From contig CAJQQY010000251.1 in NCBI GenBank assembly GCA_905480595.1, forward strand, positions 1 to 44,368: DNA of 44,368 nt, written 5' to 3'. The notes under the pieces are model-generated. The model was not told the DNA's origin and did not search any database. It saw only the letters and a program-made list of their open reading frames with translations. Positions 1-8,714 of the stretch are shown piece by piece. Origin of the DNA: an uncultured Saprospiraceae bacterium (GTDB lineage: Bacteria > Bacteroidota > Bacteroidia > Chitinophagales > Saprospiraceae). The stretch's first letter is position 1; each line of letters opens with the position of its first letter. A program made the translations under genes and the position numbers.

Positions 1-42
1 TATCGTTTCTTTAGTTATGGAGATGCGATGTTGATTATTTAA
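1..42 (+). CDS. queA: queA, 3' end only (tRNA ribosyltransferase-isomerase)
   Basis: The window opens inside a reading frame whose last 13 residues are YRFFSYGDAMLII followed by TAA. This is the highly conserved C-terminus of S-adenosylmethionine:tRNA ribosyltransferase-isomerase, which transfers and isomerises the ribosyl part of SAM onto 7-aminomethyl-7-deazaguanine in tRNA to give epoxyqueuosine. Only the tail is visible, so the call rests on that signature alone. A terminator follows directly. Confidence 0.8.
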   Translation, partial: YRFFSYGDAMLII

Positions 43-65
43 AAAATAACTTTACGATATATTAA

Positions 66-106
66 AAAGTGTTAGTGCTATAAGAAGTACTAGCACTTTT
101 TTTTTA
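66..106 (+). terminator. Terminator after queA
   Basis: Imperfect stem (AGTGTTAGTGCT pairing with AGTACTAGCACT, G-U pairs allowed) followed by a run of nine T. It lies 24 bases after the queA stop codon, as expected for a Rho-independent terminator. Confidence 0.75.
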
Positions 107-620
107 GAATATAGTGTTATTCACAAGTGAATGAAGATCAATCGGCTATTTTTTTATTACTTAATAGATAAATTATTTCAATTACTAATCATTGTGATTG
201 CCTCTAAATATCATCTTCCAATTGCCGTTGCTATATAAAAATATATTAGATAGCCAATCCATTTTGAGAATAAAAATTACCTAATTGGCCAAATAATTCA
301 GTAAAACTTGGAAATGCTCTACTTGTTTATAAAAACCGGTCTTTTATAATTTTAAAAACTAATTAAGCCTATTTTTATAACTTACTTATAATCAGATCAT
401 TATACATTGTAAATCATTCATTCCTCTCCGTTTTTATATTTTATGATGGTCTGATTTTTGAAATGTCAAAACATAAACCAAAAGTATTGCTAGAATAATT
501 TTTGTTTATTACATTTGTGGCAAATTCAAGCATTGCTTTCTTTTTTTTTTTAGAAAACATTTTTTGAATTGAATCGTTTTCATTTAATATTTTTTCATCA
601 TTATATTTCATTATCGTAAT
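107..620. other. AT-rich intergenic region with a promoter near its end
   Basis: About 500 bases without a credible gene on either strand. It is very AT-rich, with many short stops. The only element I can support is the promoter-like pair at 487-517. A long T tract follows at about 541-551. Confidence 0.6.
487..517 (+). promoter_or_regulatory. Bacteroidota-type promoter for the DUF2795 gene
   Basis: TTG at 487-489, a 20-base spacer and TACATTTG at 510-517 match the Bacteroidota consensus TTTG / TAnnTTTG. Predicted transcription start is near 523, leaving a leader of nearly 100 bases before the ATG at 621. Inference from consensus only. Confidence 0.45.
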
Positions 621-842
621 ATGTATTGGACATTAGAATTAGCACATCATCTCGAAGAGGGTCCTTGGCCAGCAACACGGGATGAATTAATCGATTACGC
701 AATCCGTTCGGGAGCGCCTCTTGAAGTAATTGAAAATCTTCAAGCAATGGAAGACGAGGGAGAGATTTACGAAAATATGGAGGACATTTGGCCTGACTAT
801 CCACGAAAAGATGATTTTCTTTTCAACGAAGACGAATATTAA
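621..842 (+). CDS. DUF2795 family small acidic protein
   Basis: 73-residue acidic protein starting MYWTLELAHHLEEGPWPATRD. The block PWPATRDELIDYAIRSGAP and the ending FNEDEY are hallmarks of the short DUF2795 proteins that are nearly universal in Bacteroidota. Function is not established. It has no signal peptide or membrane segment, so it is presumably cytoplasmic. The gene stands alone between a promoter-like element and a strong terminator, so it is probably monocistronic. Confidence 0.85.
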   Translation: MYWTLELAHHLEEGPWPATRDELIDYAIRSGAPLEVIENLQAMEDEGEIYENMEDIWPDYPRKDDFLFNEDEY

Positions 843-930
843 TCTCCTATTTTATTAAAATAGTTTCAAATTATCTTTTAGTCCATTTATCTTGATAAAA
901 GATAGATTGGCTTCTGCATAATAGATTTCA

Positions 931-969
931 AAAAAGTTTTACACTCGTTGAGTGTAAAACTTTTTTTTG
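931..969 (+). terminator. Strong terminator after the DUF2795 gene
   Basis: Perfect stem of 11 pairs (GTTTTACACTC / GAGTGTAAAAC) with a GTT loop, extended by A/T pairing and followed by eight T. The A run on the left side means it could also work for transcription from the other strand. Confidence 0.9.
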
Positions 970-1440
970 ATCTTAGGACAAGCATTCCAATTTTATAAAT
1001 TAAAATTAATCTTAATTTATTCGTAACCTATTTAATTAATCTCGGTTAAACATAGAGCTTTATTTTTCCTTACAATATGCTCAAAATCAAACACAAATCT
1101 GAGTATATTTTTTTAAGAAAAATAAAAAATACACGTCACATATTATTCATTAAATTTATTATCGCTGTCATCTATTTTGATTTATTTTTTTTACTCAACA
1201 CTTCTAACAACTGGGCTATATTTTCAAATTAAAGATAAAAACTACCTGTATTTCACTTATTATCAAGGAATAACAGGTGTTCTAATTCTCAAAAACAATT
1301 AGATATTTTTTTTATTTAATTTTAAATAAATAGTTTTTTTCGATAAAAGGCATAAATTTTGAATATCTGTGACATAAAAGTTAATACTTTTACAAAAAAC
1401 CACATTACATTTAGGGATATTATAAATAAGTATACTTTAC
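970..1440. other. AT-rich intergenic region
   Basis: About 470 bases with no credible coding frame. A weak promoter-like pair (TTG at 1359-1361, TACTTTTA at 1385-1392, 23-base gap) sits about 50 bases before the next gene. Nothing else is recognisable. Confidence 0.5.
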
Positions 1441-2949
1441 ATGAAAAATCTGATAGAAATCTCCAAGATTGTTACGAAGAAGAAAGTTAGAAAAATTGAA
1501 ATTTTTGACGACCATTCCCTAAAACACAAAAACAGTAAGTTCAACGAATTTTACGAAGCCTTGATGGCCAATAAATTTAAGAACGATCGTGATGCCGCTT
1601 CTTTTCTCTACGACTGTAGTCCAACCGATGATAAATACCGACAACTTAAATCTCGTTTTAGAAAAAGATTATTGAATACTCTTTTCTTCTTAGATGTGAA
1701 TTTACCTTCTACCTCTAATTATGACCGCGCATATTATTCATGTAATAAAGATTGGACTTTAGTAAAAATCTTGATTTCCAATGAAGCTATTCATACTGCA
1801 TCTGCATTGGCTCGTCAAATTTTGACGACTGGATTAAAATTTAAGTTTGCAGATGTAATTGTGAATTGTGCTCGTATTCTTCGTCGATATGCTGCTCAAA
1901 CTGGAGATGAAAAAAATTATGAAATTTATGATCAACATTGCAAGCAATTTCAAAATGTTTTAGATGCAGAAATTCGTTCAGAAGAATTGTATCAACGGGT
2001 GATCATGAATTACCACAAACCGGTAGGTAAAGCTTCTGACTTAGAGGAAAGAATTGGAACTTATTGTGATGCATTGGTTGGTCTATCAGAAGTCTATGAC
2101 TCACCGATTGTAATTTATAATATGTATTTGGTTTGGGCATATAGATATGAAATGTTGAAAGATTTTGATGCCATGCTAGAAGTTTGCAACAAAGCAGAAA
2201 AATATATCGAAGAAAATCCAGCTTTTTATCAAGATGATAAATTAGCCACTTTCCAAATGAAAAAGATGTCAGCATATCTTCATCTGAGAGATTGGAAAAA
2301 TGGAAAAATCAATGCAGAAAAATGTTTGCAATCTTTCCCAAAAGGAAGTGCCACTTGGTTTAGTTTCATGGAATATTACCTTCTTTTGGCAATTCATACT
2401 GAAAACTATATCAATGCATTGGCAATTTTCAATGATGCATCGAGTCTTTCTAAGTTTAAAAAATTACCAGCGCGTACTCGTGAGAAATGGAAGATTTATG
2501 ATGTTTTCTTGAATTACATTATCGAAAGTCAAGGAGATTCTAATCCAGTATTGCTAACTCAAAGACGCAAAACTTTCCGAGTTTCCCGATTTATCAACGA
2601 CCCTGTTTTATACCCAAAAGATCAACGGATATTTACAGTATTAATGGTCATTGCTCAGATGTTATTTTTAATTGAAAAGAAAAGTTATAATAATGCAGCA
2701 GAGCGAATTGACAGATTGAAAAGTTATGCTAATCGTCAATTGAAAAAAGAAGAATATTTTAGAACGATTCAATTTATCCGTTTGCTTCAACAATTGGTGA
2801 AAGCTGATTTCCAAATTGAAAACTTAAGCAATGTCGATAAATATTACAATCGCTTAATTGAAGAACCATTTTTCTATCGAGGTCTGATTTCAGAATTAGA
2901 AGTTTTACCTTATGAAAAATTATGGAATATGATTTTGGCAAGGCTTTAA
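1441..2949 (+). CDS. Helical repeat (TPR-like) protein of unknown function
   Basis: 502 residues with no signal peptide or membrane segment. I do not recognise a named family. The sequence is almost entirely predicted helix with alternating aromatic and small residues. Several stretches look like degenerate TPR helices, for example around residues 220-350 where phrases such as YEMLKDFDAMLEVCNKAEKY and YLHLRDWKNGKINAEKCL occur. Basic N-terminus (KKKVRKIEIFDDHS). A cytoplasmic scaffold or protein-interaction role is inference. It is flanked by its own promoter-like element and a strong terminator, so it appears to be a single-gene unit. The ATG at 1441 fits the start of the conserved-looking sequence. 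Confidence 0.75.
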   Translation: MKNLIEISKIVTKKKVRKIEIFDDHSLKHKNSKFNEFYEALMANKFKNDRDAASFLYDCSPTDDKYRQLKSRFRKRLLNTLFFLDVNLPSTSNYDRAYYSCNKDWTLVKILISNEAIHTASALARQILTTGLKFKFADVIVNCARILRRYAAQTGDEKNYEIYDQHCKQFQNVLDAEIRSEELYQRVIMNYHKPVGKASDLEERIGTYCDALVGLSEVYDSPIVIYNMYLVWAYRYEMLKDFDAMLEVCNKAEKYIEENPAFYQDDKLATFQMKKMSAYLHLRDWKNGKINAEKCLQSFPKGSATWFSFMEYYLLLAIHTENYINALAIFNDASSLSKFKKLPARTREKWKIYDVFLNYIIESQGDSNPVLLTQRRKTFRVSRFINDPVLYPKDQRIFTVLMVIAQMLFLIEKKSYNNAAERIDRLKSYANRQLKKEEYFRTIQFIRLLQQLVKADFQIENLSNVDKYYNRLIEEPFFYRGLISELEVLPYEKLWNMILARL

Positions 2950-2971
2950 TTTAATTTTTTCCAAAATGAAT

Positions 2972-3017
2972 AAAAAAAGACTTACTCCTATTGATGATCG
3001 GGTAAGTCTTTTTTTTG
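2972..3017 (+). terminator. Terminator between the helical protein gene and cmk
   Basis: AAGACTTAC at 2977-2985 pairs with GTAAGTCTT at 3002-3010, followed by a run of T to 3016. It lies 23 bases after the stop of the upstream gene. The T tail overlaps the -33 element of the next promoter. Confidence 0.85.
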
Positions 3018-3046
3018 GAAAAAAATAAGTAATAATATTAAATTTG
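3014..3046 (+). promoter_or_regulatory. Promoter for the cytidylate kinase gene
   Basis: TTTG at 3014-3017, a 21-base spacer and TAAATTTG at 3039-3046: a near-perfect match to the Bacteroidota TTTG / TAnnTTTG consensus. Start of transcription is expected near 3052, giving a leader of about 85 bases before the TTG start at 3139. Confidence 0.6.
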
Positions 3047-3138
3047 TGTGATGAAATTATACTTCATCCCCAAGCAGTTATCAGTCTGGGGAATAAATTA
3101 TACAAAGAAGCACTTAAAAAAATAAAATCAACCTCCCA

Positions 3139-4716
3139 TTGAAAAAAATAATAATCACTATAGACGGGCATTCTGCCTGCGGAAAATCTACCCTTGCAAA
3201 AGCATTGGCTACCGAACTGAATTATGGATATATTGACACAGGTGCAATGTATCGAGCAGTCACGTTTTACTTTTTGGAAAACAGAGTTAATATCCAAAAA
3301 ACTGCAGAAATGGAAAAAGCATTAAAAAGAATAAATATTACTTTTAAAAGTACTGTTGGTGGGAATCGTACCTATTTAAATGGAAGAGATGTAGAAGATG
3401 TTATTCGAAAAATGTTTGTTTCCAAAAATGTAAGTCACGTCGCAGCCATTAGTACTGTTCGAAAAATGGTAGTCAAACAACAAGTGGAAATGGGTAAACT
3501 CAAAGGTATCGTGATGGAAGGCCGAGATATTGGTACCGTTGTTTTTCCAAACGCCGAATTAAAAATATTTCTGACTGCAGATGAAGGTGTTCGTACAAAA
3601 CGCCGATATGATGAATTATTAAAAAGAGGACAAAAGGTAAGCATAAAATCAATTAAAGATAACTTACTTGAACGAGATCATATCGACTCTACTCGAAAAG
3701 ATAGTCCACTAAAAAAAGCAGAAGAAGCTGTTTTAATTGACAACTCTAATATTACTCCCAATGAGCAATTGGCCATGGTTTTAGCTTTGTCAAAAGAGAG
3801 AATTAAAAGACTCTCTGCCGCTGAGAAAAAAATGGAAATCGCTAGATCAAAAACAACACCTCAAAAAAGAACTAATCAACCTACAACTAGCAACCAAAAA
3901 CCTAGTCAAGAAAAGACTCGACAAAATCGGACTGATAAAAAAGTAGTTGCTCAGAAGACTAAAGCTACTCCTCAAAAAAGAGCAAGTCAAACTACTTCTA
4001 GAAACCAAAAAACAGAACAAAAAAACACTCGACAAAATCAACCAACTCAAAAAAGAACGGATCAAAAGACTAAAGCTAATCCTCAAAAAAGAACAAGTCA
4101 GCCTACTTCTAGGAACCAAAAAACAGAACAAAAAAACACTCGACAAAATCAACCAACTCAAAAAAGAACGGATCAAAAGACTAAAGCTACTCCTCAAAAA
4201 GGAACAAGTCAACCTACCTCTAGGAACCAAAAAGCAGAACAAAAAAACACTCGACAAAATCAACCAACTCAAAAAAGAACGGATCAAAAGACTAAAGCTA
4301 ATCCTCAAAAAGGAACAAGTCAACCTACTTCTAGGAACCAAAAAGCAGAACAAAAAAACACTCGACAAAATCAACCAACTCAAAAAAGAACAGATCAAAA
4401 GACCAAAGCTACTCCTCAAAAAAGAACGAATCAAACTAGTTCTGAAAATAAAGTTTCAGCTCAACAAGAATTTCTTAAAATTCAACCAGAAGAAAAAACT
4501 GTTGAAAGAAAAACGAAACCAACTCCTAAAAGAAAAGCTAAACAGCCTGTTAAAAAAGTAGTCCAAAAAAAATCTAACCCAACTCCTAAAACAAAAAAGG
4601 CCACTCCTAAAGCAAAAAAAACAGAAAAGAAAACTGTTCAACAAAAACCAACTAATGATTCTTCTACTCAGCCTACGAAGAAAAAAGTTAGAACTAAAAG
4701 AAAAAAGAAATCATAA
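3139..4716 (+). CDS. cmk: Cytidylate kinase with long basic repetitive C-terminal tail
   Basis: Residues 1-230 are a complete (d)CMP kinase, which phosphorylates CMP and dCMP with ATP in the cytoplasm: P-loop GHSACGKST (10-18), DTGAMYRA, the EGRDIGTVVFPNA motif, and the lid/arginine region ERDHIDSTRKDSPL. The usual family length is about 220-230 residues, but this protein has 525. The extra 290 residues are dominated by K, Q, T, R and N and contain 37-residue repeats, then a lysine/proline-rich end finishing KKVRTKRKKKS. The start is TTG at 3139; no in-frame ATG precedes the P-loop. The reading frame is unbroken, so the tail is translated if the kinase is. A nucleic-acid or ribosome-binding role for the tail is inference from its charge. 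Confidence 0.93.
   Translation: MKKIIITIDGHSACGKSTLAKALATELNYGYIDTGAMYRAVTFYFLENRVNIQKTAEMEKALKRINITFKSTVGGNRTYLNGRDVEDVIRKMFVSKNVSHVAAISTVRKMVVKQQVEMGKLKGIVMEGRDIGTVVFPNAELKIFLTADEGVRTKRRYDELLKRGQKVSIKSIKDNLLERDHIDSTRKDSPLKKAEEAVLIDNSNITPNEQLAMVLALSKERIKRLSAAEKKMEIARSKTTPQKRTNQPTTSNQKPSQEKTRQNRTDKKVVAQKTKATPQKRASQTTSRNQKTEQKNTRQNQPTQKRTDQKTKANPQKRTSQPTSRNQKTEQKNTRQNQPTQKRTDQKTKATPQKGTSQPTSRNQKAEQKNTRQNQPTQKRTDQKTKANPQKGTSQPTSRNQKAEQKNTRQNQPTQKRTDQKTKATPQKRTNQTSSENKVSAQQEFLKIQPEEKTVERKTKPTPKRKAKQPVKKVVQKKSNPTPKTKKATPKAKKTEKKTVQQKPTNDSSTQPTKKKVRTKRKKKS
3844..4434 (+). repeat. 111-bp tandem repeats inside cmk
   Basis: Units begin at 3955, 4066, 4177 and 4288 with exactly 111 bp spacing; a partial fifth begins at 4399 and a degenerate copy at 3844. 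Each unit encodes 37 residues, starting KTKA(T/N)PQK and ending TQKRTDQ. The second half of the unit is almost invariant at the DNA level. The fifth residue alternates T, N, T, N, T, which suggests duplication of a two-unit block. Confidence 0.95.
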
Positions 4717-4821
4717 ATTTTAAAGAAATAACACCCAATATCTAATTTAATTCAAACGCTCTTGTCATGATTTTTAAGTAAAAGCGAAAACCAATTCATT
4801 TTTAATCTGCTTGCGGACTAA

Positions 4822-4841
4822 CCAAATCTAATTAGATTTGG
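4822..4841. promoter_or_regulatory. Perfect 20-bp palindrome before the desaturase remnant
   Basis: CCAAATCTAATTAGATTTGG is a perfect inverted repeat with no loop, about 30 bases before the first plausible start of the desaturase remnant. It has no T tail, so it looks more like a dimeric-regulator site than a terminator. The regulator is unknown. Confidence 0.35.
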
Positions 4842-4872
4842 AATTTAGAGAGATAAAAGAGGTACTCCAGAA

Positions 4873-5771
4873 TTGGTGAAAAATCGTCAAAAAATATCAA
4901 ATACAACAAAAGCAATTTTACAAGTCTTCACCTCGTTTTTGCCCTTCCTCACATTATGGACATTGATGCATTGGAGTCTAAGAATTTCCTATTGGCAAAC
5001 TTTAGGACTAGGAGTTTTAAATGCCTTTTTCTTAGTTCGAATATTCATTATTCAACATGATTGCCGACACCAATCTTTTTTGAAATCTCGAAAATGGAAT
5101 AATGCCATTGGATTTGGCTGTAGTTTTTTCTCACGCATACCCTACAAGTATTGGTCTCATTCTCATACCTTTCATCACGCTAATACTGACATGTTGGAGT
5201 TTCGAGATATTGGAGGTGCAGATTTGTTGACGGTGAGAGAATACAAAGTATTGCCGAAATGGAAACAAGTCAAGTATCGAATTTATCGCTCCCCTTTTGT
5301 GATATTTTTGATTGGTTCATTGTATTATTTATTTATTCACAATCGGTTTCCATTTGTCAATTTGAAGGGTTGAAAAAAGTACGTCAGTAATTGATAAGGA
5401 GTACCTTGTTTTTAGTTCAAGCACCTATAATTTTCTTTTTTGCCATCATTGCTATTTTTTTTATGGCAACATCACAATGGAAAGAAAATTGGGAATATTT
5501 ACTTTCAGCCATTCGAGGAAGTACTAATTATAAAATTGCCAAGAGCGATAATATCATTGTCTGGAAACATTGGTTTTCATCATTTGAGTTCTTTGATTCC
5601 AAGTTATAATTTGGAAAAATGTAATCACGATCATCCTATCTTTCAAAAGAATGTTACCGTCCTTTCTTTAAAAAAAGTTTAAAATGTATTTTTCAGAAAC
5701 TTTGGGATGAGAAAACTCAGCAGATGATTTCTTTTTCAGAATACAAAAAACGATATGTAAAACTTGCCTAA
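4873..5771 (+). pseudogene. Fatty acid desaturase, decayed
   Basis: Remnant of a membrane fatty acid desaturase (FA_desaturase family, di-iron enzyme). The first 166 codons are open (TTG or GTG start) and contain the histidine boxes HDCRH and HTFHH plus two hydrophobic segments. A stop then falls where the central region should continue. Downstream, homologous sequence resumes in other frames: QWKENWEYLLSAIRGSTNYK in the 5391 frame, GNIGFHHLSSLIPSYNLEKC in the 5440 frame, and LWDEKTQQMISFSEYKKRY back in the 5391 frame, ending at 5769-5771. At least three frame changes, stops near 5371-5390 and a damaged third histidine box (two residues apparently lost) make a functional enzyme very unlikely. 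It converges on the radical SAM gene with a 32-bp gap. Confidence 0.88.
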
Positions 5772-5803
5772 GATTCTCCAAAAAAATTAAAAATATGGAT
5801 ACC

Positions 5804-7015
5804 TTAAAATCCATCTCCAAGTGAAAAAGAATGACAAGAATACTGGGTTAATAAATCGATTGTATCCTCTGCAGAAAACTCCAATGCACTACTTACTTGA
5901 CTTGAACAAAATGGACAAAGGTGTGCATAACCATCAGTATCAATGTAAAAGAATCGATCTCCTCCTCCAAAACATCCAATTCTTCTTTGGTGATAATTGA
6001 GATAATTGACAATTGGATATTGCTGAAAAGCTAGTTCAGAGTTATATTTTAAAAAAGTATCTTCTAGTAATTCATAATGCATTTTTTCTAATTCAACATC
6101 TTTCCCTTTGTATCCTCCAACTGCTTTAGGTTCAATGAGTTGTACAAAAGAAACTCCTAATTCTTTGGCTAAATCCATGTAAGCAGCCAAGTTATTTTCA
6201 GTAATAAATGACTTAGTTGCACAAAGAGAAAGAGTGGTAACTAATCCTGCTTGATTGGCATTCACAACGGCATTAATAGCATTTTGAAAGGCAGATTCGA
6301 ATCCTCGAAATTGATTATGTTTTTCAGGAAGAAAATGATCAAGGCTTACCATTACTCCAGTAAGCCCCTTTGCTTTTAATTTCTTCGCTCGTTCTTTGGT
6401 CAACCCCAGACCTGAAGTAATAATCCAAAAATCCGTTTCTTCTTTAGCCGCATCCAATACTTTGTATATATCATTTACTCGAAGCATTGGTTCACCTCCG
6501 CTTAGCATAATTTGAGTAGTACCATAATCTTGATATTTATGTACTAGGTCAATGATATCTTTGGTTGTCAGCGTATCTTCTTGGTTTAAGTTTTCCCATT
6601 CAAAACAATGTTCACAACGCAAAGGACACTTCTTGGTAATAGCAATAAATAACGTTCGTAGTCCTTTAGAATTTTGTTCAGAAAAAAAACGATTGGCTTC
6701 ATTCGATTGCATTTTATACGATGCTTTAGAGGGAAAGCCTGGAGCTCCTAATCTCCAAAAATATCTATCATCCACTTTCGAAACTTTGGTTAACATAGTT
6801 TCTCCAAATGCTCTTTGATACTTTGCTCTCATTTTTTTTATCACCTCAATAGCCTTAAAAAGACTTCCTGCTTTTTTAAGAGTTATATTAAACATTTGCA
6901 AAGCTACCCGTAGTTTAATTTGCTTTTTCTCTAAAGTTCCTGAAACAATCGGAGACTTTTGAGAAGGTACTTTTAAACTTGTAGATGTTTTGTTAGGACT
7001 TATAATGGTTGACAT
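5804..7015 (-). CDS. Radical SAM protein with SPASM-like C-terminal cysteines
   Basis: 403 residues. The CX3CX2C iron-sulfur motif KKCPLRCEHCFEW (cysteines 130, 134, 137) and SGGEPML, the SAM-binding loop, mark a radical SAM enzyme. Near the end are cysteines 348, 367, 370 and 394 in a pattern (CFGGGDRFFYIDTDGYAHLC, PFC) like a SPASM or twitch auxiliary cluster domain, found in peptide- and protein-modifying enzymes. The 120-residue N-terminal part ends in a segment containing RYFWRLGAPGFPSKASY; I do not know its function. The substrate is unknown; no precursor peptide is visible nearby. The lipoprotein gene lies 64 bp upstream on the same strand, so the two may form one operon. The pair is bounded by desaturase remnants. 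Confidence 0.88.
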   Translation of the reverse strand: MSTIISPNKTSTSLKVPSQKSPIVSGTLEKKQIKLRVALQMFNITLKKAGSLFKAIEVIKKMRAKYQRAFGETMLTKVSKVDDRYFWRLGAPGFPSKASYKMQSNEANRFFSEQNSKGLRTLFIAITKKCPLRCEHCFEWENLNQEDTLTTKDIIDLVHKYQDYGTTQIMLSGGEPMLRVNDIYKVLDAAKEETDFWIITSGLGLTKERAKKLKAKGLTGVMVSLDHFLPEKHNQFRGFESAFQNAINAVVNANQAGLVTTLSLCATKSFITENNLAAYMDLAKELGVSFVQLIEPKAVGGYKGKDVELEKMHYELLEDTFLKYNSELAFQQYPIVNYLNYHQRRIGCFGGGDRFFYIDTDGYAHLCPFCSSQVSSALEFSAEDTIDLLTQYSCHSFSLGDGF

Positions 7016-7079
7016 ATATTTATGGTTTTGAAATGAGATTTAAGTTCATTGACAAAATCAATCCTATTTTTAAGTGAAT

Positions 7080-8714
7080 TTATTTGGCAATAACTACTGG
7101 TTCATCTAATTCTTTCCCAAGTGTTTTTAGATATTCAGTTTTTGAAAAAGTAGAGAAATAACCAGGCGTTTTGAATTTTTCAAGTTGTTTTACTTTTGGT
7201 TTCCCTTTGAAATTTCGAATCAATTCATAGTAACCACGAGTATGTAGAAAAACTGTTTGCGATTGATTTTTCATAGGCTCATATTCCATCGCATCAAACT
7301 GTAATTGAGTTACATCCCCAACTCGAAGTTGTGCCATATAATTTTGATCCGTCTGTGATAAAGCATTTGTCCAATCCATACCTCCTGTTCCCATTGCCGA
7401 ACTCGGGTTAAGGTAAGTTACTTGCACTTTTTTATTAGGAGTAAAATCCATAGCTGCATAATCCATTTCCCAAAACATAAAACCAGTTTCAATTTTAACC
7501 TCAATAGTTTCGTTGTGGATTTCAGATAAATCAATTGGTATAACAAATTCTCTTTCTGCTAAAGGCCCGACGGTAGGTAGGTATTCAACAAGTTTCCATC
7601 GATCATTTATTTTTACAAAAACAGAAAGAGGAACATCATTAGCTAACATTTTTTCAAGACGATCTTCTGTTGAATTTTTTGCTGTTTTATTCATCCATTT
7701 ATCGAATCGCTTCCCAAACTTTTCTACAAATTTTCCATAGACATAATCAAACCATAAAGTATTCTTAGCACTAAATAATAATTTAGCCTCTGTGGCATCT
7801 CTAGGTTTTTTAAATTCTAGCAGAACACCATTTTGGTTTATTTCTAATTCATTAAAGAAAAATACTCTTTGATCATCTGTAGCTAAAATATCCTTCAGGT
7901 CATTTCCAGCATGAGAGATAGCAGATTTCGGAAGTATTGGAGAATTTATTACTTGAAGATTACCGTATTTATCTAACAATACTTTTTGATCACTTGAATG
8001 ATTAACCACCATCAATTGGGCTATATCGGTATATTGTTTTTCCTTTAATTCATTAGTGATTCGAAGTTGATATTCTCCATTGACTGGCTGTAATAATGGT
8101 AAAGGCATATAGTCATCCCTCTCCATATTACTCATAATGGCGCCTCCAAAAGTTTCTCCTTGAAAGACAAAACCTTCGCCATCATTTACATATACATAGG
8201 GACAGGAACTCTTAGTTAACAGAACAATAATAGCTATAATAGCCACAACACCTATCCCACTCAATACATAGGTAACAACCATTTTCCCCGTATCCTTTTC
8301 TATAATATCAATTTTTCTAATATCATTAAATGATACTTTCGTAAATCCAATTTCTACTTGCGGGGCATTATTTCTTAGGTATATATGTACCTCATGAATA
8401 ATACTTTCTTCACCAGCAACATATTTAGTTCTTTTTCTTGTATCGAAATAATGAATAGGAATGCCTGCTTCTTTAATATATCCAGAAACATGAGAGGAAT
8501 CTGCAGTTACACCAGTAATGGAATATACTTCATTATCATTTTGGTGAATAATGAATTGATTTTTACTTTTATCAATCCTAAGAGCGTAGGCAATATTATC
8601 TCCAGTTGCTCTCCTTACTTTGTAATACTTACAACTATATGCTTGAGTAAGCATCAATAAAATAAAAAAATAGGAAAAGCTTTTCTTAAGAATAGGTGGT
8701 AGTGATGTATTCAT
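7080..8714 (-). CDS. Predicted lipoprotein with one internal membrane segment, unknown function
   Basis: The frame is open from an ATG at 8735, but the ATG at 8714 (MNTSLPPILKKSFSYFFILL) gives a better signal sequence ending AYSC, a weak lipobox. Counting from 8735, a hydrophobic helix covers about residues 155-174 (VLSGIGVVAIIAIIVLL). It is followed by a conserved-looking block CPYVYVNDGEGFVFQGE and then GGAIMSNMERDDYMPL. The remainder looks beta-rich and has no catalytic motif I can name. I recall similar proteins only as Bacteroidota hypotheticals. It probably sits in the envelope. The radical SAM gene follows 64 bp downstream, suggesting co-transcription; a substrate-enzyme or partner relationship is speculation. 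Confidence 0.72.
   Translation of the reverse strand: MNTSLPPILKKSFSYFFILLMLTQAYSCKYYKVRRATGDNIAYALRIDKSKNQFIIHQNDNEVYSITGVTADSSHVSGYIKEAGIPIHYFDTRKRTKYVAGEESIIHEVHIYLRNNAPQVEIGFTKVSFNDIRKIDIIEKDTGKMVVTYVLSGIGVVAIIAIIVLLTKSSCPYVYVNDGEGFVFQGETFGGAIMSNMERDDYMPLPLLQPVNGEYQLRITNELKEKQYTDIAQLMVVNHSSDQKVLLDKYGNLQVINSPILPKSAISHAGNDLKDILATDDQRVFFFNELEINQNGVLLEFKKPRDATEAKLLFSAKNTLWFDYVYGKFVEKFGKRFDKWMNKTAKNSTEDRLEKMLANDVPLSVFVKINDRWKLVEYLPTVGPLAEREFVIPIDLSEIHNETIEVKIETGFMFWEMDYAAMDFTPNKKVQVTYLNPSSAMGTGGMDWTNALSQTDQNYMAQLRVGDVTQLQFDAMEYEPMKNQSQTVFLHTRGYYELIRNFKGKPKVKQLEKFKTPGYFSTFSKTEYLKTLGKELDEPVVIAK

Noticed and set aside
601..804. Minus-strand frame across the DUF2795 gene
   Set aside because: Pure antisense of a well-conserved gene, with no recognisable protein.
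3051..3125. 24-codon frame between the promoter and cmk
   Set aside because: Ordinary leader sequence; no family resemblance and the expected transcription start overlaps its ATG.
3955..4398. Repeat array as a possible CRISPR
   Set aside because: The units are contiguous, in frame with cmk and have no unique spacers.
3847..4434. 195-residue open frame on the minus strand and a 204-residue plus-strand frame across the cmk repeats
   Set aside because: Both mirror the 111-bp repeats in other frames; composition is an artefact (leucine/serine/phenylalanine or lysine/leucine repeats).
6285..6305. GATTCGAATCC, resembling a tRNA T-loop
   Set aside because: It lies inside the radical SAM gene and no cloverleaf can be built around it.
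7016..7079. Search for a peptide precursor gene near the radical SAM enzyme
   Set aside because: The 64-base gap and the 32-base gap downstream are too small, and no conserved small frame was found.
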